Source of the DNA: an uncultured Methylococcaceae bacterium
Lineage (GTDB): Bacteria; Pseudomonadota; Gammaproteobacteria; Methylococcales; Methylomonadaceae
Length of the DNA: 64,000 bases
Reading direction: 5' to 3'
Assembly (NCBI GenBank): GCA_903928685.1
Contig: CAIYRS010000077.1
Span: forward strand, 32,265 to 96,264
In this document: piece by piece, positions 35,404-45,454 of the stretch
Layout of the letters: every line of letters begins with the position of its first letter
How positions within the stretch are numbered: the first letter of the stretch is position 1
Notes under the pieces: model-generated
What the model was told of the DNA's origin: nothing
Database searches by the model: none
The model's input: the letters and a program-made list of their open reading frames with translations, nothing else
Position numbers and translations under genes: made by a program

Positions 35404-38400
35404 ATGAAGATACTCAATATTTACTTCAAGAATATCAATTCATTGGAAGGCGAAAGCCGCATTAATTTTATGCAGCCGCCCATTTCAGATAGCGGCGTGT
35501 TTGCCATCACTGGGGCGAACGGCTCCGGTAAATCCAGTATTTTGGATGCCATCACCTTAGGGCTTTACGGCGAAACTTTCCGTTTTGATCGTCCTGCCAG
35601 CTTTGTTATGACTAAAAACACCACCGAAAGCTTTGCTGCTGTGGAATTTCAGTTAGACGACAACGTTTACCAATCCCGCTGGCAAGTGCAACGCAGCGAT
35701 GACAATCCGCAAAGCGACATGCTGCCGCCGCAAATGCAATTATTGCGGCTTGCCGATGGCGCAATGTTGGCAGATAACCCGCAACAAGTGTGTAAGCAAA
35801 TTGCCGAATTGACGGGCATGAATTTCCGCAATTTCACCCGTTCCATCTTATTGGCGCAAGGCGATTTTGCCGCGTTTTTGAATGCCCTAGATGCTGAGCG
35901 CTTGGATATTCTGGAAAAAATCATCAGCACCGATATATACGCCGATTACCGGAAAAACATCACCGATAAGGCCGAACAAGCCCAGCAAAAATTAGCCAAT
36001 CTAAATAAGGAATTGGCGGCATTAAAACCCTTATCTGCCGATCTGATTGCCGCCCACCAAGACGATCTCAGCGATTTCACCGCCCGTTTTGAGGAATTAC
36101 AAAGCCAGCGCCAGCAATTTGAACAATGGCAATTAGCGTTGGAATCTGCCAAGGCTTTGCAAACCGAACTGGCGGCTGCCGAACAACAGCAACAAGCCAG
36201 TAACGAAAAAATCGCCGCCGTTGATGGGCAATTAGCAGCTATTGCCGATAACCAAGCGGTACTGCAATTTCAGGATGCCGTGCAGGCTATAGGCGCACAA
36301 CAGCAAACGGTTGCGGCAACCGAATCTACCTTGGTCGCTTTGCAAGAAGAATTGCTGCAACTGAAACGCCTGCTCGGCGACATTCCTTTAGAAGCCGATA
36401 TTTCCGGTAAGACCTACAGCGAACAAAAAAAACAGATTGATGAATTGCAAGCCAAAGCCAATCAAGCGCGATCCAACCAGCAAATGGAAACGGGCTTGTG
36501 GCAATCCTTAGCGGCGCAGCTCAATGATAGAAAAGCCAATAAAGACAATGTTGCCGCGTGGCTTGCCGCCCATGCCGATGACCAAGCCTTATTGATAGAT
36601 TTTCCAGAAACGGGCAAATTAAAACGCTTACGCACTGAGCTTGCCGAGCTGACCGAAAAGCAAAAAATATTCGGTAAACAAAACAAAAAATTTATCAACG
36701 CCTCAAAAAGCCTGCAATCGGCTTTGGCGCAAGCTACCAGTAAAAAACAAGCATTAGAGCTACAACTCAGCACTGATGAGAAGGATTTGGAAAGCTTGTT
36801 GGCAGGCAATACCTCTGAAACTTTAAAAAACCTGCGGATTGAACAACAAGAACGGGTAGATGCTTTCAGCCAATTGCTTAAATTGGCAACCTCCCATAAA
36901 AAACTCACCAAGCAAAAAGGCGGCTTATTTGCCGTATTTAAAAGTCAGCCAGCCGCCGAACCTTTAGATATAGAGGCATTGACGCTTGAGTTTGAAAAAC
37001 TTTCAGAAGCAATCAAGCGCGAAGAAAACATCAAGCTGACTTTAGAGCAGGCGCGTATTAATGAAGCTTTGGTAAAAAAACTCACAGCCGACCGCAATCA
37101 CTTGGTTGATGGCAAACCTTGCGCCTTATGCGGTAGCACCGAGCATCCCTATAGCAAGCGTCCGCCAGTATTTGGTAACTCCTTAAAAGCCGCCGCTGAC
37201 CAGCAATTGACCTTACGCACCTTGGCGAAAGCTTCTGAGCAGTTACAAGAAAAAATCGCCTTTGCCAAAAAACACCAAGCCAGAAATAAAGCCATCGCCG
37301 AACGGGTAGAAGAATTACGCGGACAGTGGTTGAGTCTTTGCAATCGTCTGAATGCCGTCAGCAGTGATTTGGAAATCAATAACTTGGCGGCTATGACCGA
37401 GTTGCTCGATACCGAACAGCAAGAGCTAAACGAAATAACCGCATTGATTAGCAAATGCCGCAGCAAACACACCAACATTGCCAAATTAACAAAAGATTTG
37501 GAAAAGAACGCTTTGTTGATCGAGCAATTACAAGCGCGTAGCGGCAAATTGGATAACGATTCCGCCGGGCAATCGCAAGAATATAAAGACATCGTTGCCG
37601 CATTAACTACCTGTCAGCAAGAAGAACAAGCCTTAAGCGAAAAAATCACCGCGCAATTGGCGGCCTTAGGCGAAAAAATGCCGGATAAAGGCAAAGAAGA
37701 TAGCTTGTTTGATCGCTTGAATACCCGTCGTCAGGAATACCAAAGCTATGTGTTGCGGCAAAAAAATATGGACGACGAGCTGGCGGCGTTGGAAAGCAAA
37801 CAAGCGGCCTGCCAAGCGGAAATTTCCCATTACAACGAGGTGTTTGAGTTGTATGACGGGCAATTGCAAAAAGCTGAAATTATCGGCTTACATTTAGCAA
37901 TTACCGAAAAACAAAAACTCATCGCCGATAGCCAGCAAATGTTGGCGCAACAACAGCAAAACGCGCGTTTGTTGCAGCAAGATTTACAAGAAAAACTCAA
38001 TAACAGCCGTTATAAAACTTTGGACGAGTTGCGGCAGTTGCTGGCATTGCAAAGCCGCTTGCCTGCGCTGGAAGCAGAAAAAAACCAGGTATTGCAAATG
38101 CTGGCGGAGCAACAAGCCGAGTTGGCAACACTGGATAAATTATGGACGGAGCAATTGCCAAAAATCCAAGGATTGGCTAGTTTGGAAGAGCTTAAACAAC
38201 AGCTACACAGCAATCGCGAACAAATCGACATAGCCCGATTAGAAATGCGCCGCGTGCAGCAGGTTTTGGGCGAACAAGACAACTTGCAGCAGCAATATCA
38301 ACAACTAGCCAGCCAATTGCAACAACAGCAACAAGCCACCGATGCCTGCATGGCAGAGATGGCCTTATTGTCGGAAGAGCAAGGCATAGCGTTCCGTAAA

Positions 38401-38847
38401 AAAGTACAGGCCGATATTATTGCCAAGCTGTTGTCCAAAACTAACGCTTTCTTGGAAAAAATCAATGGGCGCTATTACTTGCGGCAAAAACCCAGCGACC
38501 AAGGTTTGGCATTGGAAATTGAAGACACTTTACAAAGCAATGCCCGGCGTTTGCCGAAAACCTTATCAGGCGGCGAAACCTTCGTGATTAGTTTGGCCTT
38601 GGCTTTAGGCTTATGCGAATTGGCAAATAACGGCAAGGCCGTGGATTCGTTATTTATTGATGAGGGCTTTGGCAATTTGGATGCGGAAACCTTGTACACC
38701 GTCATCACCACCCTAGAAGGCCTGCAAGCTCACGGTAAAACCGTTGGCGTGATTTCCCATATTGATGCGGTACAAAAACGCATAAAAGCGCAATTTCAAG
38801 TGGTTAAAAAAGCGAATGGTATGGGCGAATTGCGTAAGGTTTCTTGA
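35404..38847 (+). CDS. sbcC: SbcC, ATPase subunit of the SbcCD nuclease
   Basis: A 1147-residue Rad50-like protein: Walker A GANGSGKS at 37-44, long coiled coils, a zinc hook C573-A-L-C576 at the middle, the signature LSGGETFVISLALALGL near 1054 and the D-loop DEGFGNLDAETL near 1087. With SbcD it opens DNA hairpins and processes ends. sbcD, usually just upstream, is not in this window, so it must be elsewhere or missing. The coiled coil is very rich in glutamine. Confidence 0.95.
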   Translation: MKILNIYFKNINSLEGESRINFMQPPISDSGVFAITGANGSGKSSILDAITLGLYGETFRFDRPASFVMTKNTTESFAAVEFQLDDNVYQSRWQVQRSDDNPQSDMLPPQMQLLRLADGAMLADNPQQVCKQIAELTGMNFRNFTRSILLAQGDFAAFLNALDAERLDILEKIISTDIYADYRKNITDKAEQAQQKLANLNKELAALKPLSADLIAAHQDDLSDFTARFEELQSQRQQFEQWQLALESAKALQTELAAAEQQQQASNEKIAAVDGQLAAIADNQAVLQFQDAVQAIGAQQQTVAATESTLVALQEELLQLKRLLGDIPLEADISGKTYSEQKKQIDELQAKANQARSNQQMETGLWQSLAAQLNDRKANKDNVAAWLAAHADDQALLIDFPETGKLKRLRTELAELTEKQKIFGKQNKKFINASKSLQSALAQATSKKQALELQLSTDEKDLESLLAGNTSETLKNLRIEQQERVDAFSQLLKLATSHKKLTKQKGGLFAVFKSQPAAEPLDIEALTLEFEKLSEAIKREENIKLTLEQARINEALVKKLTADRNHLVDGKPCALCGSTEHPYSKRPPVFGNSLKAAADQQLTLRTLAKASEQLQEKIAFAKKHQARNKAIAERVEELRGQWLSLCNRLNAVSSDLEINNLAAMTELLDTEQQELNEITALISKCRSKHTNIAKLTKDLEKNALLIEQLQARSGKLDNDSAGQSQEYKDIVAALTTCQQEEQALSEKITAQLAALGEKMPDKGKEDSLFDRLNTRRQEYQSYVLRQKNMDDELAALESKQAACQAEISHYNEVFELYDGQLQKAEIIGLHLAITEKQKLIADSQQMLAQQQQNARLLQQDLQEKLNNSRYKTLDELRQLLALQSRLPALEAEKNQVLQMLAEQQAELATLDKLWTEQLPKIQGLASLEELKQQLHSNREQIDIARLEMRRVQQVLGEQDNLQQQYQQLASQLQQQQQATDACMAEMALLSEEQGIAFRKKVQADIIAKLLSKTNAFLEKINGRYYLRQKPSDQGLALEIEDTLQSNARRLPKTLSGGETFVISLALALGLCELANNGKAVDSLFIDEGFGNLDAETLYTVITTLEGLQAHGKTVGVISHIDAVQKRIKAQFQVVKKANGMGELRKVS

Positions 38848-38890
38848 TTTTTCTCTCGTTTCTGATCGGCAATTTCATTAGTTATTTCCT

Positions 38891-38966
38891 GTAGGATGGG
38901 CTGACGGTAGGAAGCCCATCACTGGGGTGCCAAGTTGATGGGCTTCCTACCGTCAGCCCATCCTAC
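38891..38966. repeat. GTAGGATGGGCTGA repeat, intact copy 2
   Basis: A perfect 31-base inverted repeat: arm 38891-38921 begins GTAGGATGGGCTGACGGTAG and its exact inverse occupies 38936-38966; the loop is 14 bases. It stands between sbcC and the MFS gene and could terminate sbcC transcripts. Confidence 0.8.
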
Positions 38967-39072
38967 ATTTGTCCAAGTATCAATGGAATCAATTAGTTCA
39001 GCGCTTTCCTATCAGATTGCCAATAGCAGCCACCTGCAATTTTCAAAAACACCCAAATAAACCACCGCCATC

Positions 39073-40314
39073 ATGACCGAAACCTCAAAAAATCCCCATT
39101 TAGGCGCACTGACCATCCTCACCTCGCTATTTTTCATTTGGGGATTTCTCACCTGCCTTAACGATATTCTTATCCCGCATTTAAAAGCAGTGTTCACCTT
39201 GAATTACGCACAGGCGATGCTGATACAGTTTTGTTTTTTTGCTGCATATTTTGTGGTTTCCGTACCCAGTGGCAGCTTGGTGGAAAAAATCGGTTATCAA
39301 AACGGCATCATCACCGGATTGGCTATAGCAGGATGTGGCTGCTTGTTGTTTTACCCATCGGCGGCATTGCGCTCTTATCCGTTATTTTTATCAGCTTTTT
39401 TTGTGCTAGCAGCCGGAATTACCTTATTACAAGTTGCTGCCAATCCTTATGTGACTTTGCTGGGCAAAGCCGAAACCGCCTCTAGCCGCTTAACCTTAAC
39501 CCAAGCGTTTAATGCTTTAGGGACAACGGTCGCGCCGTATTTAGGGGCGATTTTTATTTTGGCGACTGCCGTTAAAAGCACCGAAGCATTGCAAGCCTTA
39601 AGCCCTGAAGACCTGAGCGCTTACCAAATTGCCGAAGCCGCAGCGGTGCAAACCCCGTATTTGCTATTGGCAGCGGTGCTGTTTGCCTTGGCAGGGTTAT
39701 TTGCATTGTTAAAATTACCGACCATCCCGAAAGCGGATAAAACCGCCACTGCCAGCCAAAATGCTTGGCAGTATCGGCACTTGCTATTAGGTGTGGTCGG
39801 TATTTTTGTTTATGTCGGTGCAGAAGTCTCCATCGGCAGTTTTTTAGTCAGCTTTATCAGCCATACCGCCGCATTCACAGAACAAGATGCCGCCAAATAT
39901 GTGTCGTTTTATTGGGGCGGGGCAATGGTGGGGCGCTTTGTTGGCGCGTGGGCGATGCAACGGTTTGCAGCGGGAAAAGTCTTGGCAGCTAATGCCTGCA
40001 CCGCCGCCTTATTGGTGTTGGTAACTATCGTAGGTGATGGCAGTTGGGTGATGTGGACAATCTTGGCAGTCGGCTTATGTAATTCCATTATGTTCCCGAC
40101 CATTTTCTCGCTGGCCTTAAACGGCTTAGGCGAACACACAGGGCAGGGCTCAGGTCTGCTGTGTGCGGCAATCGTTGGTGGTGCAATTTTGCCAGTGTTA
40201 CAAGGTGTGTTAGTGGATAACTTAGGCTTGCAAACCGCGTTTGCTTTGCCGATGCTGTGTTATTTGTATATTGCTTATTACGGTTTGCTTGGTTCAGTGC
40301 CCAAGACTGTTTAG
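39073..40314 (+). CDS. Sugar:H+ symporter (FucP/GluP family)
   Basis: A 413-residue MFS transporter with 12 helices. Family marks: [18 protein letters not shown] in helix 1, [15 protein letters not shown] between helices 2 and 3, [13 protein letters not shown], and [16 protein letters not shown] in helix 7. Members carry fucose, glucose or galactose. A sugar importer is unusual in an obligate methanotroph, so the cargo is uncertain. It is flanked by a repeat and a terminator-like hairpin. Confidence 0.88.
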   Translation: MTETSKNPHLGALTILTSLFFIWGFLTCLNDILIPHLKAVFTLNYAQAMLIQFCFFAAYFVVSVPSGSLVEKIGYQNGIITGLAIAGCGCLLFYPSAALRSYPLFLSAFFVLAAGITLLQVAANPYVTLLGKAETASSRLTLTQAFNALGTTVAPYLGAIFILATAVKSTEALQALSPEDLSAYQIAEAAAVQTPYLLLAAVLFALAGLFALLKLPTIPKADKTATASQNAWQYRHLLLGVVGIFVYVGAEVSIGSFLVSFISHTAAFTEQDAAKYVSFYWGGAMVGRFVGAWAMQRFAAGKVLAANACTAALLVLVTIVGDGSWVMWTILAVGLCNSIMFPTIFSLALNGLGEHTGQGSGLLCAAIVGGAILPVLQGVLVDNLGLQTAFALPMLCYLYIAYYGLLGSVPKTV

Positions 40315-40431
40315 AGGGTTTCTGTAAGTTAGAAATTGAAATTCAACCGGGCGAATGCTGAGTTGTATAGTTGCCCCGACCTTATTGGGGCTGAATGATG
40401 TGGTGATAGGGTATTAAATGTAGTTTTTGTG

Positions 40432-40459
40432 GATTTTCCGGTCAGATGTCCGGAAAATC
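40432..40459. terminator. Hairpin between convergent genes
   Basis: GATTTTCCGG pairs with CCGGAAAATC around an 8-base loop, between the MFS stop and the end of the CsgG-like pseudogene, followed by TTTA. Probably a shared terminator. Confidence 0.55.
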
Positions 40460-40473
40460 TTTATACAAAAGAA

Positions 40474-41278
40474 TCAATTAAACAGGATTGTTTCCCCTTC
40501 TTGCAATTTATTGCTATTTGCTGGTGTATCGTTACCAAATTTACCGCTGTCGCCTCTAAGTTGTTCATTAATTTGCTTAGCGACATCGACGCCTAAAGAT
40601 TTAGATACCTCAGAAACAACTCTTGCTCTACTTGGCGTAACTCTGTTCCCCCCTGCAATATACGTACATCTTGTCCTTCACCTGTTGCGCTAAATGCAGA
40701 TCTTACTTCATAGGTCTTAATATCAATTAGGCTAAATTCAGCAACTAACATCAAGTTAAAAGTGTTAGAAACAGTATTTGTCCCAATAATTGGGTTGGCT
40801 TCATCACGAAATTCAAGTTCGCTGACAGTGCCAAATAAGACATAATCGGCATGGGGGTAATAACCTTTTTTTATCCTGCCAATAATGTCGTAGATTTTTT
40901 CGCTACCATTAGCAGTATAAGGCCTTGCTTGGGTTAGTTGAAAACCTGTTGTTTTAAGAATCTCCCCTTTAATATCACCGACGAATTTTCTTAATTCACC
41001 ATATTCAATGTAGCTGTAGCTACTTTCAACTTCCATATAATCCGTTTGAGATTTTCCACTCACTGACGAGCTGGATGAGCCAGAAGAGCTGGCGTAACCA
41101 TCCCTATAATGCTCGCTTTCTTTGGCGCGGATTGATGATTTGTTGTGGTAATCAATAATATGGATATAACTGCTTAGCGTTCTGCATAAGCCAAGTCAGT
41201 TACTGCAATAGTCTCTGCTTGGGTATTAGCAGTATTAAGAAGCGCGATTAATAATAAGCCTAGCCATGTATTTTTTTA
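40474..41278 (-). pseudogene. CsgG-like exported protein gene with three frameshifts
   Basis: Joining three frames restores a typical exported protein: signal segment WLGLLLIALLNTANTQA then ETIAVTDLAYAER, next (one base missing near 41186) LSSYIHIIDYHNKSSIRAKE through YGELRKFVGDIKGEI, IYDIIGRIKKGYYPHADYVL and YEVRSAFSATGEGQDV, and last (one-base shift in the six-C run at 40648-40653) RARVVSEVSKSLGVDVAKQI to the stop at 40474. The start also lacks frame because of an A7 run near 41275. Only residues 40593-41063 are open. The fold resembles CsgG/LpoB-type lipoproteins. Either truly dead, or homopolymer errors. Confidence 0.7.
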
Positions 41279-41391
41279 ATCACAGATTAGACCCACTACC
41301 GTTAAAGACGCTTCTGATGGAATATGCTCAAATGTGCGTTACCCATAATTTAGATATGGCAATGTCCTATTTTTTATCATCGAATAAACCA

Positions 41392-41512
41392 TAATTAATT
41401 GGTGATGGTAAAAATCAACGTGATGCTGTTTTTCAAAGATGGCATCAAAAAACATGTTTTTTGACTCCTCTTCCGTGTAATCACTTAATTTTTTACCACT
41501 ACCAATTAATTA
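41392..41512. mobile_element. 121-bp inverted-repeat element carrying a copy of the GIY-YIG gene's 5' end
   Basis: TAATTAATTGGT (41392-41403) is exactly inverted at 41501-41512. The interior is nearly identical (about two changes in 103 bases) to 7649-7751, which covers the promoter side, ribosome site and first ~18 codons of the GIY-YIG gene. The parental locus lacks the perfect arms. Coding stops after MFFDAIFEKQHHVDFYHH. Confidence 0.75.
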
Positions 41513-41532
41513 AATTTTTGAGCGCCAAAAAC

Positions 41533-42615
41533 TTACCGCCGATACCGAAAATAAGCCGCACAAGCTCCCTCAGAAGACACCATCGTCGTGCCTAGCGGAT
41601 GCTCCGGTGTACAAGTCTTGCCAAATTCCGCACATTGCGACGGTTTCAACAAACCTTGCAACACTTCGCCGCTGCGACAAGCGGCGGGTTCTTGAGTGGC
41701 GATGCTATCGACGGCAAAACGTTGTTCGGCATCCCATTCGGCAAATTCCGGTTTTAACGCCAAACCGCTTAACGGGATTTCACCCAAACCCCGCCAGCTT
41801 CTATCGACCACGGCAAACACTTGTTGCAACAAGGCTTGTGCTGGCTCATTTCCCACTAAGCGCACCACGCGGCGATATTGGTTTTCCACCTCAAAACGCC
41901 CAGCTTCCAATTGCTGGATGCACAAATACAGCCCGTGCAGAATATCGACAGGTTCAAACCCTGTGATAACAATCGGGATTTTGTGTTGCTCACTCAGCGG
42001 TACATATTCGTGATAACCCATAATTGAACACACATGCCCCGCGCCTAAAAAGCCCTGCACTTGTTGGTTGGGCGAATTTAACAACGCTTGCATTACAGGC
42101 GGTACGCGCACATGGCAGACCAGCAAGGAAAAATTCATCACCCCCGATTGCCGCGCCTGATACGCCGCTAAGGCCGTAGTTGGCGCGGTAGTTTCAAAAC
42201 CCACACCGAAGAACACCACTTGTTTATCAGGCTGTTGCCGCGCCAATTCCAGCGCATCCAGCGGCGAATACACCACGCGAATATCCGCTCCTTGTGCTTT
42301 CAAGGCCAGCAAATCTAATTGCGATCCCGGCACGCGCAACATATCGCCAAACGAGCAGAAAATCACCTCAGGTTGCGCGGCGATAGCGAGGGCTTTGTCG
42401 ATATAGGCCAACGGTGTGACACAGACCGGACAACCGGGGCCGTGAATAAGGGTGATGGCTTCTGGCAACAGTTGGTCGATGCCGTGTTTGATGATGCTAT
42501 GGGTCTGCCCGCCGCACACTTCCATAATCCGCCACGGTTGGGTGGTGATGTTGGCGATGGCTTGCGTGAGTTTTTTGACGGTGGCGGGGTCGCGGTATTC
42601 GCTGAGATATTTCAT
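41533..42615 (-). CDS. hypD: HypD, hydrogenase maturation iron-sulfur protein
   Basis: A 360-residue Hyp[31 protein letters not shown], the GHVCSIMG segment and the C-terminal [16 protein letters not shown] with the Fe-S cysteines. With HypC it assembles the Fe(CN)2CO unit of NiFe hydrogenases. Its start overlaps the hypC stop by 4 bases. hypA, B, E, F and hydrogenase structural genes are absent here. Confidence 0.95.
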   Translation of the reverse strand: MKYLSEYRDPATVKKLTQAIANITTQPWRIMEVCGGQTHSIIKHGIDQLLPEAITLIHGPGCPVCVTPLAYIDKALAIAAQPEVIFCSFGDMLRVPGSQLDLLALKAQGADIRVVYSPLDALELARQQPDKQVVFFGVGFETTAPTTALAAYQARQSGVMNFSLLVCHVRVPPVMQALLNSPNQQVQGFLGAGHVCSIMGYHEYVPLSEQHKIPIVITGFEPVDILHGLYLCIQQLEAGRFEVENQYRRVVRLVGNEPAQALLQQVFAVVDRSWRGLGEIPLSGLALKPEFAEWDAEQRFAVDSIATQEPAACRSGEVLQGLLKPSQCAEFGKTCTPEHPLGTTMVSSEGACAAYFRYRR

Positions 42616-42857
42616 AAGGCTTGCTGGAATGCCGCCAAATCGTCAAAGGCCTGCAAACTGGCTAAGGCTTCTTCTTGGTCAAGCACCGACAAGGCAAATC
42701 CGGCGTGGACGATAAGATAATCACCCGGTTTGGCTTCTGGTACATAAGCCAAGCTGATGTCTTTGCTGATGCCGGAAAAATTCACCCGACCCGTGCGCGC
42801 CAAACTGTCGGCGTGGTCTTTGATGCTGATGAGTTGTCCGGGAATGGCTAGGCACAT
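42612..42857 (-). CDS. hypC: HypC, hydrogenase maturation chaperone
   Basis: 81 residues starting MCLAIPGQL; the invariant Cys2 is exposed after Met removal and binds iron with HypD. The start at 42857, not the upstream in-frame ATG at 42869, leaves this N-terminus free. First gene of hypCD. Confidence 0.94.
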   Translation of the reverse strand: MCLAIPGQLISIKDHADSLARTGRVNFSGISKDISLAYVPEAKPGDYLIVHAGFALSVLDQEEALASLQAFDDLAAFQQAL

Positions 42858-43328
42858 GATGAATTCCAAATGGTATAGACGCTAGGCATTGAAAAAATTA
42901 TGACATTAACATCAAAAAAGCAAGGCGAGGGTTGGATTCAGGGCAAACATACATAAATGTCACACTGGGAAAATTACAATCTCTTTAATACGAATATTTA
43001 ATTTTGCCTTAAAGAGTTTACGCTAAATGCTCGGTTACAAGTGATGAGCAAAAATACCACGGGCGTGTAAAACTTTTACCCCACTCACTTAGATCACCTA
43101 TACACCCCGTTTGTAATCTTTATCTCTGCTAAAGTTTCCAGTTTGGTGTTCGGATAACATCGTGTATGGTGTATTAATGCTCAATATTAGACTTCAAATT
43201 CGGCGCAATGCCTTTTGGTTATTGCGTACTACCTTGCTAGTTAGCGGTGGCTTGATTATATACCTACCTAGCACAGTTATTACCAAGACATGTAGAACAA
43301 ACAAAACCAATTACTATAAAGTAAAGCC
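42858..43328. other. Gene-free gap between divergent hypC and the nuclease gene
   Basis: 471 bases that must carry promoters in both directions. A 52-codon open frame (43177-43335, MLNIRLQIRRNAFWLLRTTL) has a hydrophobic segment but no ribosome site and overlaps the next gene's start, so I do not call it. No repeat or RNA was recognised. Confidence 0.4.
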
Positions 43329-44306
43329 ATGTTAGAAATAGTAATCATCATTAAGTTAATAGCTATTTTAATAACAGTATATTTCACTACAACACTATTG
43401 ATAGGGATAGTGGTAGGAATATATAAACATCTAAATCCCAAAAAAAGCAAAAAAAAGGGGGAACAACAATATAAGGATTGGATGGAAGGCCGTTACAAGG
43501 TGGAAAGAAGAAATCAAAAACAGTCCACTGGGGAAATAACACGGATAAAACGCCCAACCTATTGGGAGGTAGAAAATCAACCTAAAACTACAGCAGAACA
43601 ATTCGGTAAAGGTGAAACCACCCGATTCAAACGCCCTGAAAACTGGAATGAAGCTTTAAAGACAAAGCAACCGGAAATTAAACCACAAGAACCTGAAAAA
43701 ATATTATGGAACAAGGAGTTTCTATTGTCGATTGAGTGGAAGCTGTTCGAGGATATTTGTGTGGAGTATCTAAAAAGCAGGAAGTGTAAGGCCAATGTGA
43801 CTAATATCGGCAAGGACGACGGTATTGATTTAAAAGTAACCAACAGGGAGGGGAAGCTGATGTTTATCGGTCAATGTAAGGCATGGAGCCAACCTGTAAA
43901 CGTAAAGGAAATTCGGGAACTGTACGGGATTATGGCAGCGGAAAACGCGAGCGATGGCTTTTTTATAACGACTTCGAGTTTCACCAGCGTGGCAAAGGAT
44001 TTTGCAAAGGGAAAACGAATTTTGTTAATCGACGGCGATCAGTGCATCAGGCGGTTTAACCAACTGGACGAAGAGAGCAAAGCGGAAATTGAAAAATTGG
44101 TAAAAGTTAACGGTTTTAATATACCAACTTGCGTGAACTGTAATATCAAAATGGTCAAACGGGTAAGCCAAAAACTACACAATAAAGGTAGTCAGTTTTG
44201 GGGGTGTAGAAATTATCCACAATGCAGGAACACGTTACGAATTCGGGGAGCAGCGGCAAACCAAGCCTATATAAACGAGAATAAATGGAAAGAATACGGG
44301 CCATAG
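43329..44306 (+). CDS. Membrane-anchored Mrr-like nuclease with C-terminal zinc ribbon
   Basis: A 325-residue protein with one N-terminal helix (residues ~3-32), a basic linker holding two similar 17-residue repeats (GEITRIKRPTYWEVENQ and GETTRFKRPENWNEALK), an Mrr-type PD-(D/E)XK domain (D167-LKV and Q182-C-K184) and a topoisomerase-type zinc ribbon CVNC...CRNYPQC. Mrr proteins cut modified DNA; membrane-tethered versions are poorly studied. Its last 22 bases overlap the first gene of the H4MPT cluster. The DNA is AT-richer than that cluster, which suggests a recent insertion. Confidence 0.82.
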   Translation: MLEIVIIIKLIAILITVYFTTTLLIGIVVGIYKHLNPKKSKKKGEQQYKDWMEGRYKVERRNQKQSTGEITRIKRPTYWEVENQPKTTAEQFGKGETTRFKRPENWNEALKTKQPEIKPQEPEKILWNKEFLLSIEWKLFEDICVEYLKSRKCKANVTNIGKDDGIDLKVTNREGKLMFIGQCKAWSQPVNVKEIRELYGIMAAENASDGFFITTSSFTSVAKDFAKGKRILLIDGDQCIRRFNQLDEESKAEIEKLVKVNGFNIPTCVNCNIKMVKRVSQKLHNKGSQFWGCRNYPQCRNTLRIRGAAANQAYINENKWKEYGP

Positions 44307-45454
44307 AAAATACCCTTAAATTGACTACAGTTATAAGCTCACAAATAGGCTATCTCTTGGTTATCGCCCATTCTGGCAGGATGTTGGCGCAGGCGGCGAT
44401 GTGTTCTGGGTTTAAGGTGTTGGTGATTGATTTGTTTGCGGACGTGGATACCCAGCAATATGCAGCCGATTTCCGGAAAACAGAATCGTTGGCTTGGGGG
44501 GATTTATCTTCCTTAGTCGAGGATTTTCTTGCGCTTTATCCCATCACTCATGTGCTTTACGGCAGCGGTTTTGAATGCTATCCAGAAAGCCTTGTGCAGT
44601 TACAGCGACAGTTGACTGTTTGCGGCAATACGTCTGAGGTTTTTGCCCGTGTGCAGGATAAACGTGGTTTTTTTGCCGCGATGGCTAGTTTTTCGATTCC
44701 TTATCCTGAGGTGGTTTTTTCTAAGCCGCAGATTAATGATTGTTGGTTGTTAAAACCGTTGCAAGGGCAGGGCGGGGTTGGTATCCGCCATTTTCAGGTT
44801 GATGCGTTAGACGATGGTAATTGTTATTGGCAAAAATACCAAGCTGGTGTGGCGCATTCGATGTTGTTTTTAGCCGATGGCAATCAGGTTGAGGTTGTCG
44901 GTTTTAATCGCCAATGGGCGGCTGATTTGGGGGAAGCGCAGCCGTTTGCTTTTGCTGGCATTATTAATCACGCGGAATTGTCGGTTAATCAACGGGCTTT
45001 GCTGGGGCGTTGGGTGGTGCAGTTGAGCCAGTTTTTTGGTCTGCGGGGTTTGAATTCTTTGGATTTTATCGTCGATGCCGAGGCGCTTTGGGTACTGGAA
45101 ATTAATCCTAGAATACCTGCCAGTATGCAGCTTTATGGTGAGGATTTAATGCGGCGACATATAGCGGCTTGTGCGGGTGAATTGCAGGTTATGCCGCCGT
45201 TTGCTGGGCGTTATTGCGCTTATCAGATTGTCTACGCGCCGGACGATGTCGTCATCCCGGAGAATTTTTGTTGGCCTGCCGAGTGTGTGGATTTGCCGGA
45301 AGCGGGCGTTATCTGTCGCAAAGGACAGCCGATTTGCAGTATTATTGCTGATTATACGCAGCCCGACGCGGTGTTATCGCAGTTGGCGCGGGTGCAGCAA
45401 TCAATTTTTAACCAATTACACAGAGGTTTTTATCCACATGGAATACCAAGCTAG
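44285..45454 (+). CDS. ATP-grasp ligase of the H4MPT/methanofuran cluster
   Basis: A 389-residue ATP-grasp protein: [22 protein letters not shown] at the N-terminus, [17 protein letters not shown] as ATP-binding loop, [22 protein letters not shown] as metal and phosphate site. The true start could be the TTG near 44320, because family members begin close to LLVIAHS. It ends 17 bases inside mch, so it is co-translated. Homologues sit in methylotroph C1 clusters and are thought to add an amino acid or polyglutamate to a C1 cofactor; the exact substrate is not known. Confidence 0.8.
   Translation: MERIRAIENTLKLTTVISSQIGYLLVIAHSGRMLAQAAMCSGFKVLVIDLFADVDTQQYAADFRKTESLAWGDLSSLVEDFLALYPITHVLYGSGFECYPESLVQLQRQLTVCGNTSEVFARVQDKRGFFAAMASFSIPYPEVVFSKPQINDCWLLKPLQGQGGVGIRHFQVDALDDGNCYWQKYQAGVAHSMLFLADGNQVEVVGFNRQWAADLGEAQPFAFAGIINHAELSVNQRALLGRWVVQLSQFFGLRGLNSLDFIVDAEALWVLEINPRIPASMQLYGEDLMRRHIAACAGELQVMPPFAGRYCAYQIVYAPDDVVIPENFCWPAECVDLPEAGVICRKGQPICSIIADYTQPDAVLSQLARVQQSIFNQLHRGFYPHGIPS

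Noticed and set aside
43177..43335. 52-codon ORF with a hydrophobic segment
   Set aside because: No ribosome site, overlaps the start of the nuclease gene, and cannot be told from chance.
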